Positions 1-8,401 of a stretch of 40,843 bases of DNA are shown one piece after another. The position numbers were made by a program, and so were the translations under genes. The stretch lies in the NCBI GenBank assembly GCA_903857255.1, contig CAIODY010000113.1, positions 1 to 40,843 on the forward strand, given 5' to 3'. Position 1 is the first letter of the stretch. Each line of letters opens with the position of its first letter. Source of the stretch: an uncultured bacterium. Lineage in GTDB: Bacteria; Bacteroidota; Bacteroidia; Chitinophagales; CAIODY01. The notes below the pieces were generated by a model. The model saw nothing but the letters and a program-made list of their open reading frames with translations, did not search any database and was not told the DNA's origin.

Positions 1-1
1 G

Positions 2-154
2 ATAGAATTGCTTTCTGAATTGGACGATAATTTAAAATACGCCAACAACCCTCAAAAATATTTCTCAATGCACTTGAGTAAAACAGTGAAATATGGAATT
101 GTGAAAAAGGAAAGGACAATCGGAAAAACAGCAGCCAAATATTTTTTGAGCTAA
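2..154 (+). CDS. 3' end of an unrecognised protein (5' end outside window)
   Basis: An open frame enters from the left edge and ends at TAA 152-154, giving about 50 C-terminal residues that are rich in Lys, Tyr and Asn. I recognise no domain; the short basic tail could belong to a small regulator, but this is only a guess. It lies 64 bases upstream of the hsdR start on the same strand, so it may be part of, or border, the restriction-modification island. It is called as coding because the frame is open from the edge and the codon use resembles that of its neighbours. Confidence 0.5.
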   Translation: MELLSELDDNLKYANNPQKYFSMHLSKTVKYGIVKKERTIGKTAAKYFLS

Positions 155-177
155 ATTAAAATTACCCCATTTCGATA

Positions 178-210
178 TTGACATTAAGTTTTATTATCCG
201 TTATATTTAC
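178..210 (+). promoter_or_regulatory. possible Bacteroidota-type promoter for the hsd operon
   Basis: TTG at 178-180 is followed 21 bases later by TATATTTAC (202-210), which resembles the Bacteroidota -33 TTG / -7 TAnnTTTG arrangement with a weak last position. If real, the transcript would begin only a few bases before the TTG start of hsdR at 219 and so be nearly leaderless. This is motif reading only. Confidence 0.3.
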
Positions 211-218
211 ATTTCAAA

Positions 219-3008
219 TTGGAAAACGAAAAACATACGAGGCAAAATATTATTGACCAGCGACTAAAAACCGCAGGATGGAATGTGGCTGATAAGACCC
301 AAGTAATTGAAGAGTTTGCAGTACCAACCACAGCGTTTAACGAGCCTAACATACCATACGGCAAAGTCAATTTTAGCGACTATGTTTTATTAGGAAAAGA
401 CGGCAAACCTTTAGCAGTTGTTGAAGCAAAGAAATCTTCTGTTGATGCAGCTATTGGCAGAGAACAAGCCAAACAATATTGCTACAATATTCAAGCAAAA
501 AATGGTGGCGAATTACCATTTTGTTTTTATACCAACGGACACGATATTTATTTTTGGGACATCGAAAACTATCCACCTAAAAAAGTACATAGCTTTCCAA
601 CTATTGATGACCTTGAACGATTTTCTTACATTCGCAAAAGACGAAAAAGTTTAGCTGGCGAACTCATCAATACAAAAATTGCAGGACGTGATTATCAAAT
701 CCGTTCCATTCGTGCAGTCATGGAAGCCATCGAAAAAAAGAAACGAAAATTTCTTTTAGTAATGGCAACAGGCACAGGTAAAACACGAACCTGTATTGCA
801 TTAGTGGATGCTTTAATGAAAGCAGGTTGGGCAGAACGTGTTTTGTTTTTAGTAGATAGAATTGCGTTGAAAGACCAAACACTTGAAGCCTTTAAAGAAC
901 ATTTGCCCAACGAACCACGATGGCCAAAACAAGAAGAAACTGAAATTACAACCGACCGAAGAATTTATGTTTCAACTTACCCAACCATGTTGAACATTAT
1001 TCGTGATGAAAAAAATCCATTAAGTTCTCATTTCTTCGATTTGATTGTGGTAGATGAAAGCCACCGTAGCATCTACAATACTTACCAAGAAATTTTAGAC
1101 TATTTCAATGCCATTACTTTGGGTTTAACAGCAACCCCAACCGAAGTAATTGACCACAACACTTTTCAAGTATTTGAAACCGAAGATGGAATTCCAACAT
1201 TTGCCTATTCTTATGAAGAAGCTGTAACACATATTCCGCCTTACTTGTGCAATTTTCAAGTAATGAAAATAAAAACGAAGTTTCAGGCAGAAGGCATCAG
1301 CAAACGAACTATTTCTTTGGAAGACCAAAAGCAATTAATGCTCGAAGGAAAAGAAGTGGCTGAAATAAATTACGAAGGCACAGAGATAGAAAAGAAAGTG
1401 ATAAACGATGGCACTAATGCTTTAATCGTTCGTGAGTTTATGGAAGAAGCTATTAAAGATGCCAACGGCGTATTGCCAGGCAAAACAATTTTCTTCTGCA
1501 TTAGTAAACAACATGCAAGGCGAATGGAAGAAATTTTCAACGCCCTTTATCCAGAATATAATGGTGAATTGGCAAGAGTTTTAGTAAGTGAAGATAGCCG
1601 TGTACACGGCAAGGGTGGCTTACTCGACCAATTTAAAAACAACGATATGCCACGAGTGGCGTTGAGTGTAGATATGTTAGATACTGGCATTGATGTTAGA
1701 GAAATTACCAACCTTGTTTTTGCAAAACCAATTTTTAGTTACACTAAGTTTTGGCAAATGATTGGCAGAGGCACACGTTTGTTAGAACCCGAAAAAATAA
1801 AACCTTGGTGTACCGAAAAAGATTCGTTTCTCATTTTGGATTGTTGGGACAACTTTGAATATTTCAAAATCAATCCAAGAGGAAAAGATTTAAAACCTCA
1901 AATCCCTTTGCCTGTGCGTTTGTTTGGCATTCGATTGGAAAAAATAAAAAAGGCAATTGAAAAAAATGAAACAATTATTGCAGAAAATGAAATTGTAAAA
2001 CTCAAACAGCAAATACAATCGTTGCCGCAAAATTCAATTGTGATTAAAGAAGCTAAAAACGATTTGCTGCAAATTGAAGATGAAAATTATTGGAGCAATC
2101 TTTCGCAAAGCAAAATTGAATTTTTAGAAACCATTGTAAAACCTTTGTTCAAAACTCTTGCTGATGTTGACTTTAAAGCCATGCGGTTTGAAAAAGATAT
2201 GGTGGAAGTTTCATTGGCGCATTTAGCCAACGAAAAAGAAAAGTTTGAAGCATTGAAAGAAAGTATCAAAGCTGAAATTGCCGAATTGCCTTTAAGCATT
2301 AACACGGTTGCCAAACATTCAACATTGATTCATCAAGCACAATCGAATAATTATTGGACGAATATCACCGAACAAAAGTTTGATGAATTGATTGTTCAAC
2401 TTTCGCCATTGATGAAATTTCGTGAACGCATTACAACTGGTGAAACTGCCAAGTTCAATTTCAACGATGTGCTTTTTAAAAAAGAAATGGTGGAGTTTGG
2501 TCCGCAACATGAAGCATTAAGTATAGCCAAGTATAAAGAGTTGGTGGAGCAGAAAGTAAATTTTTTAGTGCTGGCAAATCCGATTTTAAAAAAACTAAAA
2601 GACGGCATCGAAATTACAACAGCCGAAGCCACACAGTTGGCGGAAGAACTGCACAACGAGCATCCACACATCACCATTGATTTATTGCGAAAGGTTTACA
2701 ATCACCGCAAGGCGGCGTTTGTTCAATTCATCAAACATATTTTGGGCATCGAAGTTTTACATTCTTTTCCCGAAACTGTTTCATTAGCTTTTGATGAATT
2801 TCTTGCAGCACATTCCTACCTTACCAGCCGACAGTTAAGGTTTTTAGAATTGTTGCGTACATACATTATCGAGCATGGCGAACTTACAAAACGCAACCTT
2901 ATCGAATCACCTTTTACAATGCTACATCCCGAAGGAATAAGAGGTGTTTTTAATCCAAACGAAATTGACGAAATTTTAAAATTCACTCAAAAAGTATTAG
3001 CTGCATAA
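219..3008 (+). CDS. hsdR: Type I restriction enzyme, R subunit (nuclease/translocase)
   Basis: This is the motor and cutting subunit of a type I restriction-modification complex; it translocates DNA with ATP and cleaves unmodified DNA. An N-terminal PD-(D/E)XK nuclease core is visible (Asp54, Glu69, Lys71 in the D-x14-ExK pattern). It is followed by a superfamily 2 helicase with Walker A ATGTGKT (about 183-189), DESH (279-282), TATP (304-307) and a GRGTR motif VI. The long helical C-terminal part fits the EcoEI-like R family and contains an internal repeat (about 88-residue period, each copy with a conserved NYW). The start is TTG at 219: no ATG lies upstream in frame and the next residues form the expected N-terminus. 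The TAA stop shares one base with the ATG of the next gene, so translation is probably coupled. The length of 929 aa is normal. Confidence 0.93.
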   Translation: MENEKHTRQNIIDQRLKTAGWNVADKTQVIEEFAVPTTAFNEPNIPYGKVNFSDYVLLGKDGKPLAVVEAKKSSVDAAIGREQAKQYCYNIQAKNGGELPFCFYTNGHDIYFWDIENYPPKKVHSFPTIDDLERFSYIRKRRKSLAGELINTKIAGRDYQIRSIRAVMEAIEKKKRKFLLVMATGTGKTRTCIALVDALMKAGWAERVLFLVDRIALKDQTLEAFKEHLPNEPRWPKQEETEITTDRRIYVSTYPTMLNIIRDEKNPLSSHFFDLIVVDESHRSIYNTYQEILDYFNAITLGLTATPTEVIDHNTFQVFETEDGIPTFAYSYEEAVTHIPPYLCNFQVMKIKTKFQAEGISKRTISLEDQKQLMLEGKEVAEINYEGTEIEKKVINDGTNALIVREFMEEAIKDANGVLPGKTIFFCISKQHARRMEEIFNALYPEYNGELARVLVSEDSRVHGKGGLLDQFKNNDMPRVALSVDMLDTGIDVREITNLVFAKPIFSYTKFWQMIGRGTRLLEPEKIKPWCTEKDSFLILDCWDNFEYFKINPRGKDLKPQIPLPVRLFGIRLEKIKKAIEKNETIIAENEIVKLKQQIQSLPQNSIVIKEAKNDLLQIEDENYWSNLSQSKIEFLETIVKPLFKTLADVDFKAMRFEKDMVEVSLAHLANEKEKFEALKESIKAEIAELPLSINTVAKHSTLIHQAQSNNYWTNITEQKFDELIVQLSPLMKFRERITTGETAKFNFNDVLFKKEMVEFGPQHEALSIAKYKELVEQKVNFLVLANPILKKLKDGIEITTAEATQLAEELHNEHPHITIDLLRKVYNHRKAAFVQFIKHILGIEVLHSFPETVSLAFDEFLAAHSYLTSRQLRFLELLRTYIIEHGELTKRNLIESPFTMLHPEGIRGVFNPNEIDEILKFTQKVLAA

Positions 3009-4141
3009 TGAACTTTAAATTACTTGCCAACAACATTCAAAAAGTGCATGAAGCATTGCAGCAATCGGCTGTGAATGCAGTGAACCGACACATCACTTTG
3101 CGTAATTGGTTGTTTGGTTACTACATCGTAAACTTTGAGCAAAACGGCGAAGACAAAGCTGTTTACGGCGATAAACTACTGGAAAAATTAGCTGCTAAAT
3201 TAGTGAAGCTAAAACTGAAAGGCGTTACTGCTGCCGAACTTTCAAGGTATCGAAAATTCTATTTAACCTACCCGTCAATTCTTGGGACAGTGTCCCAAAA
3301 ATTGATGATTGAAAACAGCGAATTGCAAATTCCTGGGACAGTGTCCCAAGAATTGAAAACACTTGAAAGCCTTAATCAGAAAGCAATTGCAGGGTTTTCT
3401 AAAAAGGAAAAAACAGAGCATTTAACACAATTATTTGCACAAACATCGTTTTCGCATTTTGCCGAATTGATAAAAATTGACGAAGAATACAAACGATTGT
3501 ATTATGAAATGCTGATGATAAAAACCAATCCATCGGTAAGAGAATTGCGCCGAGCCATTGCTACTTTATCCTACGAACGAACTGGTTTATCAAAAAATAA
3601 AAAATTATCGCTGCAACAAATTGAACAGAAAATAAAACCAGCACAAGCGGCTGATGCTGTAAAGGATTTTTATTTCTTCGATTTTTTAGATTTGCCATTG
3701 CCCGAAACTGTGGATGAAAAAGATTTAGAAACTGCGCTGCTCAATCATCTTGAAAAATTTATTTTAGAATTAGGAAATGGATTTTGTTTTGAAGCTCGAC
3801 AAAAACGAATTTTAATTGGCGATGAATATTTTTTTATCGACATGGTTTTTTATCATCGCCTATTGCATTGCCATGTGTTGGTGGAATTGAAAGTAGATAA
3901 ATTTGATACCGCTTATGCTTCGCAGCTAAAAACCTATTTAAACTATTTCGATAAAAAAATAAGAGGTAAACATGATAATCCGCCAATTGGTATTTTGTTG
4001 GTAACAGACAAAAACAAAGCACTGGTTGAATATGCTGGCGCAGGCATCAGCGATAAAATGTTTGTATCAAAATATGCGGTGGCGTTGCCAAGCAAAAAAC
4101 AATTAGAAAACTTTATTAAACGAGAACTCAAAAATTTATAA
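3008..4141 (+). CDS. DUF1016/YhcG-family PD-(D/E)XK nuclease-domain protein inside the hsd operon
   Basis: 377 aa. The N-terminal helical domain has the DUF1016 look (RNWLFGYYI, ELSRYRKFY). The C-terminal half is a PD-(D/E)XK nuclease fold with an apparently intact core: FIDMVFYHR with Asp278, then VELK with Glu293 and Lys295, the family's D-x14-ExK spacing, and Gln306 in the following helix. The family (YhcG-like) is common near restriction systems, but its role there is not settled. The ORF overlaps the hsdR stop by one base (TAATG) and abuts the hsdM ATG with no gap, so it looks like a built-in operon member. Residues 91-107 and 108-124 are an in-frame 17-residue tandem repeat, each containing GTVSQ encoded by a short palindrome. 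Function in the complex is inferred only from position. Confidence 0.85.
   Translation: MNFKLLANNIQKVHEALQQSAVNAVNRHITLRNWLFGYYIVNFEQNGEDKAVYGDKLLEKLAAKLVKLKLKGVTAAELSRYRKFYLTYPSILGTVSQKLMIENSELQIPGTVSQELKTLESLNQKAIAGFSKKEKTEHLTQLFAQTSFSHFAELIKIDEEYKRLYYEMLMIKTNPSVRELRRAIATLSYERTGLSKNKKLSLQQIEQKIKPAQAADAVKDFYFFDFLDLPLPETVDEKDLETALLNHLEKFILELGNGFCFEARQKRILIGDEYFFIDMVFYHRLLHCHVLVELKVDKFDTAYASQLKTYLNYFDKKIRGKHDNPPIGILLVTDKNKALVEYAGAGISDKMFVSKYAVALPSKKQLENFIKRELKNL
3279..3380 (+). repeat. in-frame 51-bp tandem repeat carrying palindromes
   Basis: Two units 51 bases apart inside the DUF1016 gene encode 17 residues each, starting ILGTVSQ and IPGTVSQ. The first holds the palindrome TTGGGACAGTGTCCCAA (3282-3298, 8-bp arms around one base); the second holds its 15-base core (3334-3348). 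Away from the palindrome the units have diverged, so the core is what is conserved. Confidence 0.8.
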
Positions 4142-5719
4142 ATGCTTCAATCCAACCCAAAACTTAAAGCCCTCATTCTTTCTCTTTGGAATAGTTTCTG
4201 GAGCAGCGGTATTGCCAATCCACTAACCGCCATCGAGCAAATTACCTATCTCATTTTCATGAAACGATTGGATGAGTTAGAAACAAAACGTGAACGAGAT
4301 GCCGAGTTCACAGGCGAACCATACACTTCACGATTTAGTGGCAAATACAAATTGCCCAATTCAAAAGATGAAGATGGCATTGATAAAAGCGAATTGCGAT
4401 GGAGCAATTTCAAACACAAACCAGCCGATGAAATTTTATCGCACATTCAAATGTATGTGTTTCCGTTTTTAAAAGAATTAAACAGCAACACCAGTTCGCC
4501 ATTTGCCAAACACATGGCTAATGCGGTGTTCATAATGCCCAGCGGCAGGTTGTTGGTAGAAGCCATCAACATCATCGAAAATATTTTTAAAGAAATTGAA
4601 ATTGATGCAGCCGAAGGCGGACAAGCATTTCAAGATATACAAGGCGATGTGTATGAAATGCTGTTGAGCGAAATTGCTACGGCTGGCAAAAACGGACAAT
4701 TTCGTACGCCAAGGCACATCATTAAATTGATGACCGAATTGGTTGAACCGCAATGGGGGCAACAGATTGCCGACCCAGCCTGTGGCACAGCAGGATTTTT
4801 ATTGGGTGCTTATCAATATATGCTCACACAATTGGTGATGCAACAAAAGCCCGATGAAGTGCATCCTGATGAAGATGGATTTTACAGAGCTTCTATTTCA
4901 GCCATGCTAAATGATAAACTGAAAACGATGGTAGAGCAATCGTTGTATGGCTTTGATATTGATACCACGATGGTTCGCTTGGGCTTAATGAACTTGATGA
5001 TGCACGGCATTGACGAACCAAAAATTAATTACAAAGATACGCTTAGCAAAAGCTACAACGAAGATAGCCAGTTTGATATAGTGATGGCAAACCCACCATT
5101 CACGGGCAATATTGATAAAGGCGATATTAACGAAGGCTTAAAATTGCCCACCACAAAAACCGAATTATTATTTGTTGAACGCATTTTTACCATGCTAAAA
5201 TTAGGTGGCACAGCCGCCGTAATTGTGCCCAGTGGTGTGATACAAAACAGCGGCAAAGCATTTGAAGCACTGCGAAAAATGTTGGTAGAAAAAGCCGAAC
5301 TAAAAGCGGTAATTGCCTTGCCCAGCGGTGTGTTTAAGCCTTATGCAGGTGTAAGCACAGCCATTTTGATATTTACAAAAGGTGGCGAAACCAACAACGT
5401 ATGGTTTTACAACATGGAAGCCGATGGTTATACCTTAGATGATAAACGCAATAAAATTGCCACCACCGATTTACCCGATATTGTGAAACAATATAAAAGC
5501 AGAAATGCAAAAAATGACAACGATAGAAAAGCCAAATATTTTTTCATTCCTAAAAAAGAGATTGTAAGCAACAACTACGATTTGAATTTAAGCACCTACA
5601 AAGAAGAAGTGTATGAAGAAATAACTTACGAAAAACCAAAAGTCATTTTTGAAAAATTGGAAACCATTGAAGAAAATATTCAATCGGGTTTGAGTGAATT
5701 AAAACCAATGGTGCAATGA
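4142..5719 (+). CDS. hsdM: Type I restriction-modification system, M subunit (N6-adenine methyltransferase)
   Basis: 525 aa DNA methyltransferase that, with HsdS, methylates adenine in the recognition sequence. The N-terminal helical HsdM_N domain (about 1-150) precedes the catalytic domain with the SAM-binding motif DPACGTAGF (211-219) and the N6-adenine motif NPPF (317-320). The ATG directly follows the stop of the DUF1016 gene, and the 3' end overlaps hsdS by four bases (ATGA). Length and motif order are typical and nothing appears broken. Confidence 0.95.
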   Translation: MLQSNPKLKALILSLWNSFWSSGIANPLTAIEQITYLIFMKRLDELETKRERDAEFTGEPYTSRFSGKYKLPNSKDEDGIDKSELRWSNFKHKPADEILSHIQMYVFPFLKELNSNTSSPFAKHMANAVFIMPSGRLLVEAINIIENIFKEIEIDAAEGGQAFQDIQGDVYEMLLSEIATAGKNGQFRTPRHIIKLMTELVEPQWGQQIADPACGTAGFLLGAYQYMLTQLVMQQKPDEVHPDEDGFYRASISAMLNDKLKTMVEQSLYGFDIDTTMVRLGLMNLMMHGIDEPKINYKDTLSKSYNEDSQFDIVMANPPFTGNIDKGDINEGLKLPTTKTELLFVERIFTMLKLGGTAAVIVPSGVIQNSGKAFEALRKMLVEKAELKAVIALPSGVFKPYAGVSTAILIFTKGGETNNVWFYNMEADGYTLDDKRNKIATTDLPDIVKQYKSRNAKNDNDRKAKYFFIPKKEIVSNNYDLNLSTYKEEVYEEITYEKPKVIFEKLETIEENIQSGLSELKPMVQ

Positions 5720-6921
5720 AGTTTGAACGATTAGGAAATATTTGCACAGTTAGAAACGGTTATGCTTTTAAAAGCGAACAGTTTGTTGAAGATGGAGTTC
5801 CGATAATTCGCATCTCTGATATAAAAGGAAATTTTGTAAAGAGTGAAAAGGCAGTAAGAATAAAATACAATTCTTCTTTTGAAAATTTTAAAATAACAAA
5901 TGGAGATTTGCTTATCGCAATGTCAGGAGCTACGACTGGAAAGTATGGTATTTATAATTCTGATGAAATTGGATTTCAAAATCAACGAGTAGGTTGTTTT
6001 GTTATTAAGGATAAAGAAAAACTTAGCAATGATTATTTACTTCAAGCACTAAGATTTTTAAAACCAGTAATTGAAAGAAAAGCACACGGAAGCGGACAGC
6101 CAAATATTTCAGGAAAGGATATTGAAGAACTTGAAATTCCTCTTCCCTCTCTCTCCGACCAAATCCAAATAGCCAACATACTAAGCAAAGCCGAAACCCT
6201 CATAGAGCAACGCAAAGAAAGCATTGCCTTGTTGGATGAATTTTTGAAAAGTACATTTTTGGAAATGTTTGGCGATCCGATTAAGAATGACAAAGGTTGG
6301 GAAGAAAAAACAATAGAATCATTTGTAAAAAAAGAAAAGTATTCTCTTAAAAGAGGACCATTTGGAGGTGCATTAAAGAAAGAAATTTTTGTTCCAAGTG
6401 GTTATTTGGTTTACGAACAGTATCATGCTTTGAACAATGATTTCACTTTCGCAAGATATTTTATTGATGAAACTAAATTTCAGGAGTTAAAAGCATTTGA
6501 GGTTTCAGCGGGAGATATTATTATTAGTTGTTCAGGTGTTTACTTAGGTAAACTTGCAATTATTCCACAAGGAGCAAAGAGAGGAATCATTAATCAAGCA
6601 CTATTAAAAATATCGCTTGACGAAAAAATAATTAACAATCAATTTTTTATTTTCTTGTTTTCTCATCCAAGTTTTAAAACTAAATTTTATGGAAATATTG
6701 TAGGCACGGGAATTCCCAACTTTCCATCAATGGCTGATTTTAAAAAATTCAATTTTATCTATCCCCCAATAGAACTCCAAACCCAATTCGCCACCATCGT
6801 AAACAAAACTGAAACGCTGAAAGCCCAATACCAACAAAGCTTGCAGCAGTTGGAAAATTTGTATGGTTCGTTAAGTCAAAAAGCATTTAAAGGCGAATTG
6901 GAAATGGCAACCACAGCATAG
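5716..6921 (+). CDS. hsdS: Type I restriction-modification system, S (specificity) subunit
   Basis: 401 aa with two target-recognition domains (about residues 1-145 and 195-350), each followed by a conserved helical spacer. The central spacer contains SDQIQIANILSKAE and a long helix ending EMFGDP; the second spacer is near the C-terminus (LQTQFATIVNKTE ... QKAFKGEL). This two-fold layout is typical of HsdS and sets the bipartite recognition sequence. The ATG overlaps the hsdM stop. Only one S gene is present, with no partial S copies or recombinase nearby, so there is no sign here of specificity switching by inversion. Confidence 0.93.
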   Translation: MKFERLGNICTVRNGYAFKSEQFVEDGVPIIRISDIKGNFVKSEKAVRIKYNSSFENFKITNGDLLIAMSGATTGKYGIYNSDEIGFQNQRVGCFVIKDKEKLSNDYLLQALRFLKPVIERKAHGSGQPNISGKDIEELEIPLPSLSDQIQIANILSKAETLIEQRKESIALLDEFLKSTFLEMFGDPIKNDKGWEEKTIESFVKKEKYSLKRGPFGGALKKEIFVPSGYLVYEQYHALNNDFTFARYFIDETKFQELKAFEVSAGDIIISCSGVYLGKLAIIPQGAKRGIINQALLKISLDEKIINNQFFIFLFSHPSFKTKFYGNIVGTGIPNFPSMADFKKFNFIYPPIELQTQFATIVNKTETLKAQYQQSLQQLENLYGSLSQKAFKGELEMATTA

Positions 6922-6951
6922 TTTTAAACCGCCATATTTTAACTAAAGAAT

Positions 6952-6974
6952 TTTTGCAGCAGCCTGCTGCAAAA
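6952..6974. repeat. perfect 23-bp palindrome downstream of hsdS
   Basis: The 11-base arm TTTTGCAGCAG (6952-6962) is followed by a single C and its exact reverse complement CTGCTGCAAAA (6964-6974). The U-tract lies 5' and the A-tract 3' on both strands, so it does not look like an intrinsic terminator. It lies 30 bases after the hsdS stop, at the beginning of an open frame that has no ATG. Confidence 0.8.
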
Positions 6975-7108
6975 TTGAAGGAGTCAAGTTCAATTTTATT
7001 TCAAAAAATATTTTAGGAAAGCAATTATCGCAAACCGAAAATATTTTACACATCCATCAAATTCAAGAAGATAATCAAAAGTCACTTTATGGTTCAGGCG
7101 AAGAATTA

Positions 7109-7501
7109 TTGGAGGATATTTTGAAAAACAAAAAATTTAAGCATCACAAACAACTCCATTTTTTATCACAGTTGCATGATAGGAATACATTGAAAATCCG
7201 TTTTGTATTAAGCCCTTTTTCTTTTGTTTTTCTATTAACTGGCGAAGAGCAATATCATATTGTATTGGAAACATTAGATACAGAGGAAGCAACTTATTTG
7301 TGGAATTTTTCAAAAGAAAAACCCATACTTAAAATGAAGTTGAAAGAGATAGACCAATCTCTTAACTTCATTAGAAACAATGGTAGGCAAGCATTTATAG
7401 ATACTCAACCCAACAATTTTAGCAGAATTTTACATGACTATTCTGATGAAAGAAAAGGATTTGTTCTTTGGAAAAATTTGTTGGAGGAAAGGATTGTGTG
7501 A
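7109..7501 (+). CDS. hypothetical protein downstream of hsdS, possibly 5'-truncated
   Basis: The frame is open from 6947 to the stop at 7499-7501 but has no ATG or GTG before residue-like sequence begins; TTG at 7109 is the first usual alternative start and gives 130 aa. The stretch translated from 6980 to 7108 also reads like protein, so the gene may have lost its 5' end and the true product may be a remnant. I do not recognise the family. The C-terminal part is mixed alpha/beta with a strand-rich patch (FVLSPFSFVFLL) and ends in a helix (WKNLLEERIV). It is followed by the terminator at 7664-7697, so it probably shares the hsd transcript. Confidence 0.5.
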   Translation: MEDILKNKKFKHHKQLHFLSQLHDRNTLKIRFVLSPFSFVFLLTGEEQYHIVLETLDTEEATYLWNFSKEKPILKMKLKEIDQSLNFIRNNGRQAFIDTQPNNFSRILHDYSDERKGFVLWKNLLEERIV

Positions 7502-7663
7502 GTATAAATTTATGAGCAAATAAAAATTGGAATCCTACCATCATTAACGGGTAAACTGCAATACAAAAGGCTATCAAGCTAACTGTTTAACAACAAGTAT
7601 AATTAATTGTTCCAAATCCTTTAAAAATTGGTTCGAAATGTTGAACTTTGAGCCCGCAAATAA

Positions 7664-7697
7664 TAAAAAAAGCCGCTTAAGTAGCGGCTTTTTTATT
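7664..7697 (+). terminator. intrinsic terminator, probably of the hsd operon
   Basis: Stem AGCCGCT (7671-7677) / AGCGGCT (7683-7689) with loop TAAGT, preceded by an A-tract and followed by a run of T. It lies 17 bases before the next gene, so it separates the restriction island from the methyltransferase gene. Confidence 0.85.
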
Positions 7698-7713
7698 TTA
7701 AACATTTTTCGAT

Positions 7714-8400
7714 ATGCTTTATCTTATCCCTACACATCTTGGCAATGCTGATTTGCAGCTACTTCCACAACAAATTAAAAATGTATTAGAAGAATGTGAA
7801 GTGCTATTTGCCGAAAATTTAAAAACAGCTCGACATTTTTTAAAAGCCTTGGGTGTTCAAAAAAAAATTGATGATTTTGAATGGCATGAACTGACAAAAG
7901 ATACTGCTGACAATGAATTGCAATTGTTTACAAAAATTATTCAACAAAAAAAATGTGGCATCGTAAGTGAAGCTGGAGTGCCTGCTGTGGCTGACCCTGG
8001 CGCAGCATTGGTAAAAATTGCTCATCAAAAAAATGTGAAAGTATTTCCATTGATTGGACCAAGCTCAATATTGATGGCATTAATGGCAAGTGGAATGAAC
8101 GGGCAATCATTTTGTTTTCATGGCTATTTGCCGATTGATAAAATGGAGCGAATAAAAAAAATAAAATCATTAGAAACGGTTGCTCAAAAAAATAATCAAG
8201 CGCAAATTTTTATCGAGACTCCTTATCGGAACAATCATTTATTAAATGATATTTTACAAAACTGCTTGAGTGATACTTTGCTTTGCATTGCAGCCGACAT
8301 TACACTTTCAACTGAATTAATTCAAACAAAAAAAGTGAACGATTGGAAAAAACAAATGCCTGATTTAAACAAACGACCAACCGTTTTTGTGTTAGGATAA
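7714..8400 (+). CDS. SAM-dependent methyltransferase, RsmI-like (tetrapyrrole-methylase fold)
   Basis: 228 aa. It shows the order of the RsmI family: an N-terminal YLIPTHLGN strand-turn, a GIVSEAGVPAVADPG motif corresponding to the SAM-pocket GTP-DPG region, the GPSS turn and the FHGYLP segment. RsmI methylates the ribose of C1402 in 16S rRNA. The protein is shorter than typical RsmI (about 280 aa), and Bacteroidota often carry a second short paralogue, so I call it RsmI-like rather than rsmI. ATG start just after the terminator. It ends one base before the stop of the convergent oxidoreductase gene. Confidence 0.8.
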   Translation: MLYLIPTHLGNADLQLLPQQIKNVLEECEVLFAENLKTARHFLKALGVQKKIDDFEWHELTKDTADNELQLFTKIIQQKKCGIVSEAGVPAVADPGAALVKIAHQKNVKVFPLIGPSSILMALMASGMNGQSFCFHGYLPIDKMERIKKIKSLETVAQKNNQAQIFIETPYRNNHLLNDILQNCLSDTLLCIAADITLSTELIQTKKVNDWKKQMPDLNKRPTVFVLG

Positions 8401-8401
8401 A

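Noticed and set aside
5716-6921. hsdS as a phase-variable, invertible specificity locus
   Set aside because: Only one complete S gene is present, with no truncated S copies, inverted target-recognition repeats or recombinase nearby.
6952-6974. Palindrome as the hsd terminator
   Set aside because: The T-tract is 5' and the A-tract 3' on both strands, the loop is one base, and a clear terminator exists at 7664-7697.
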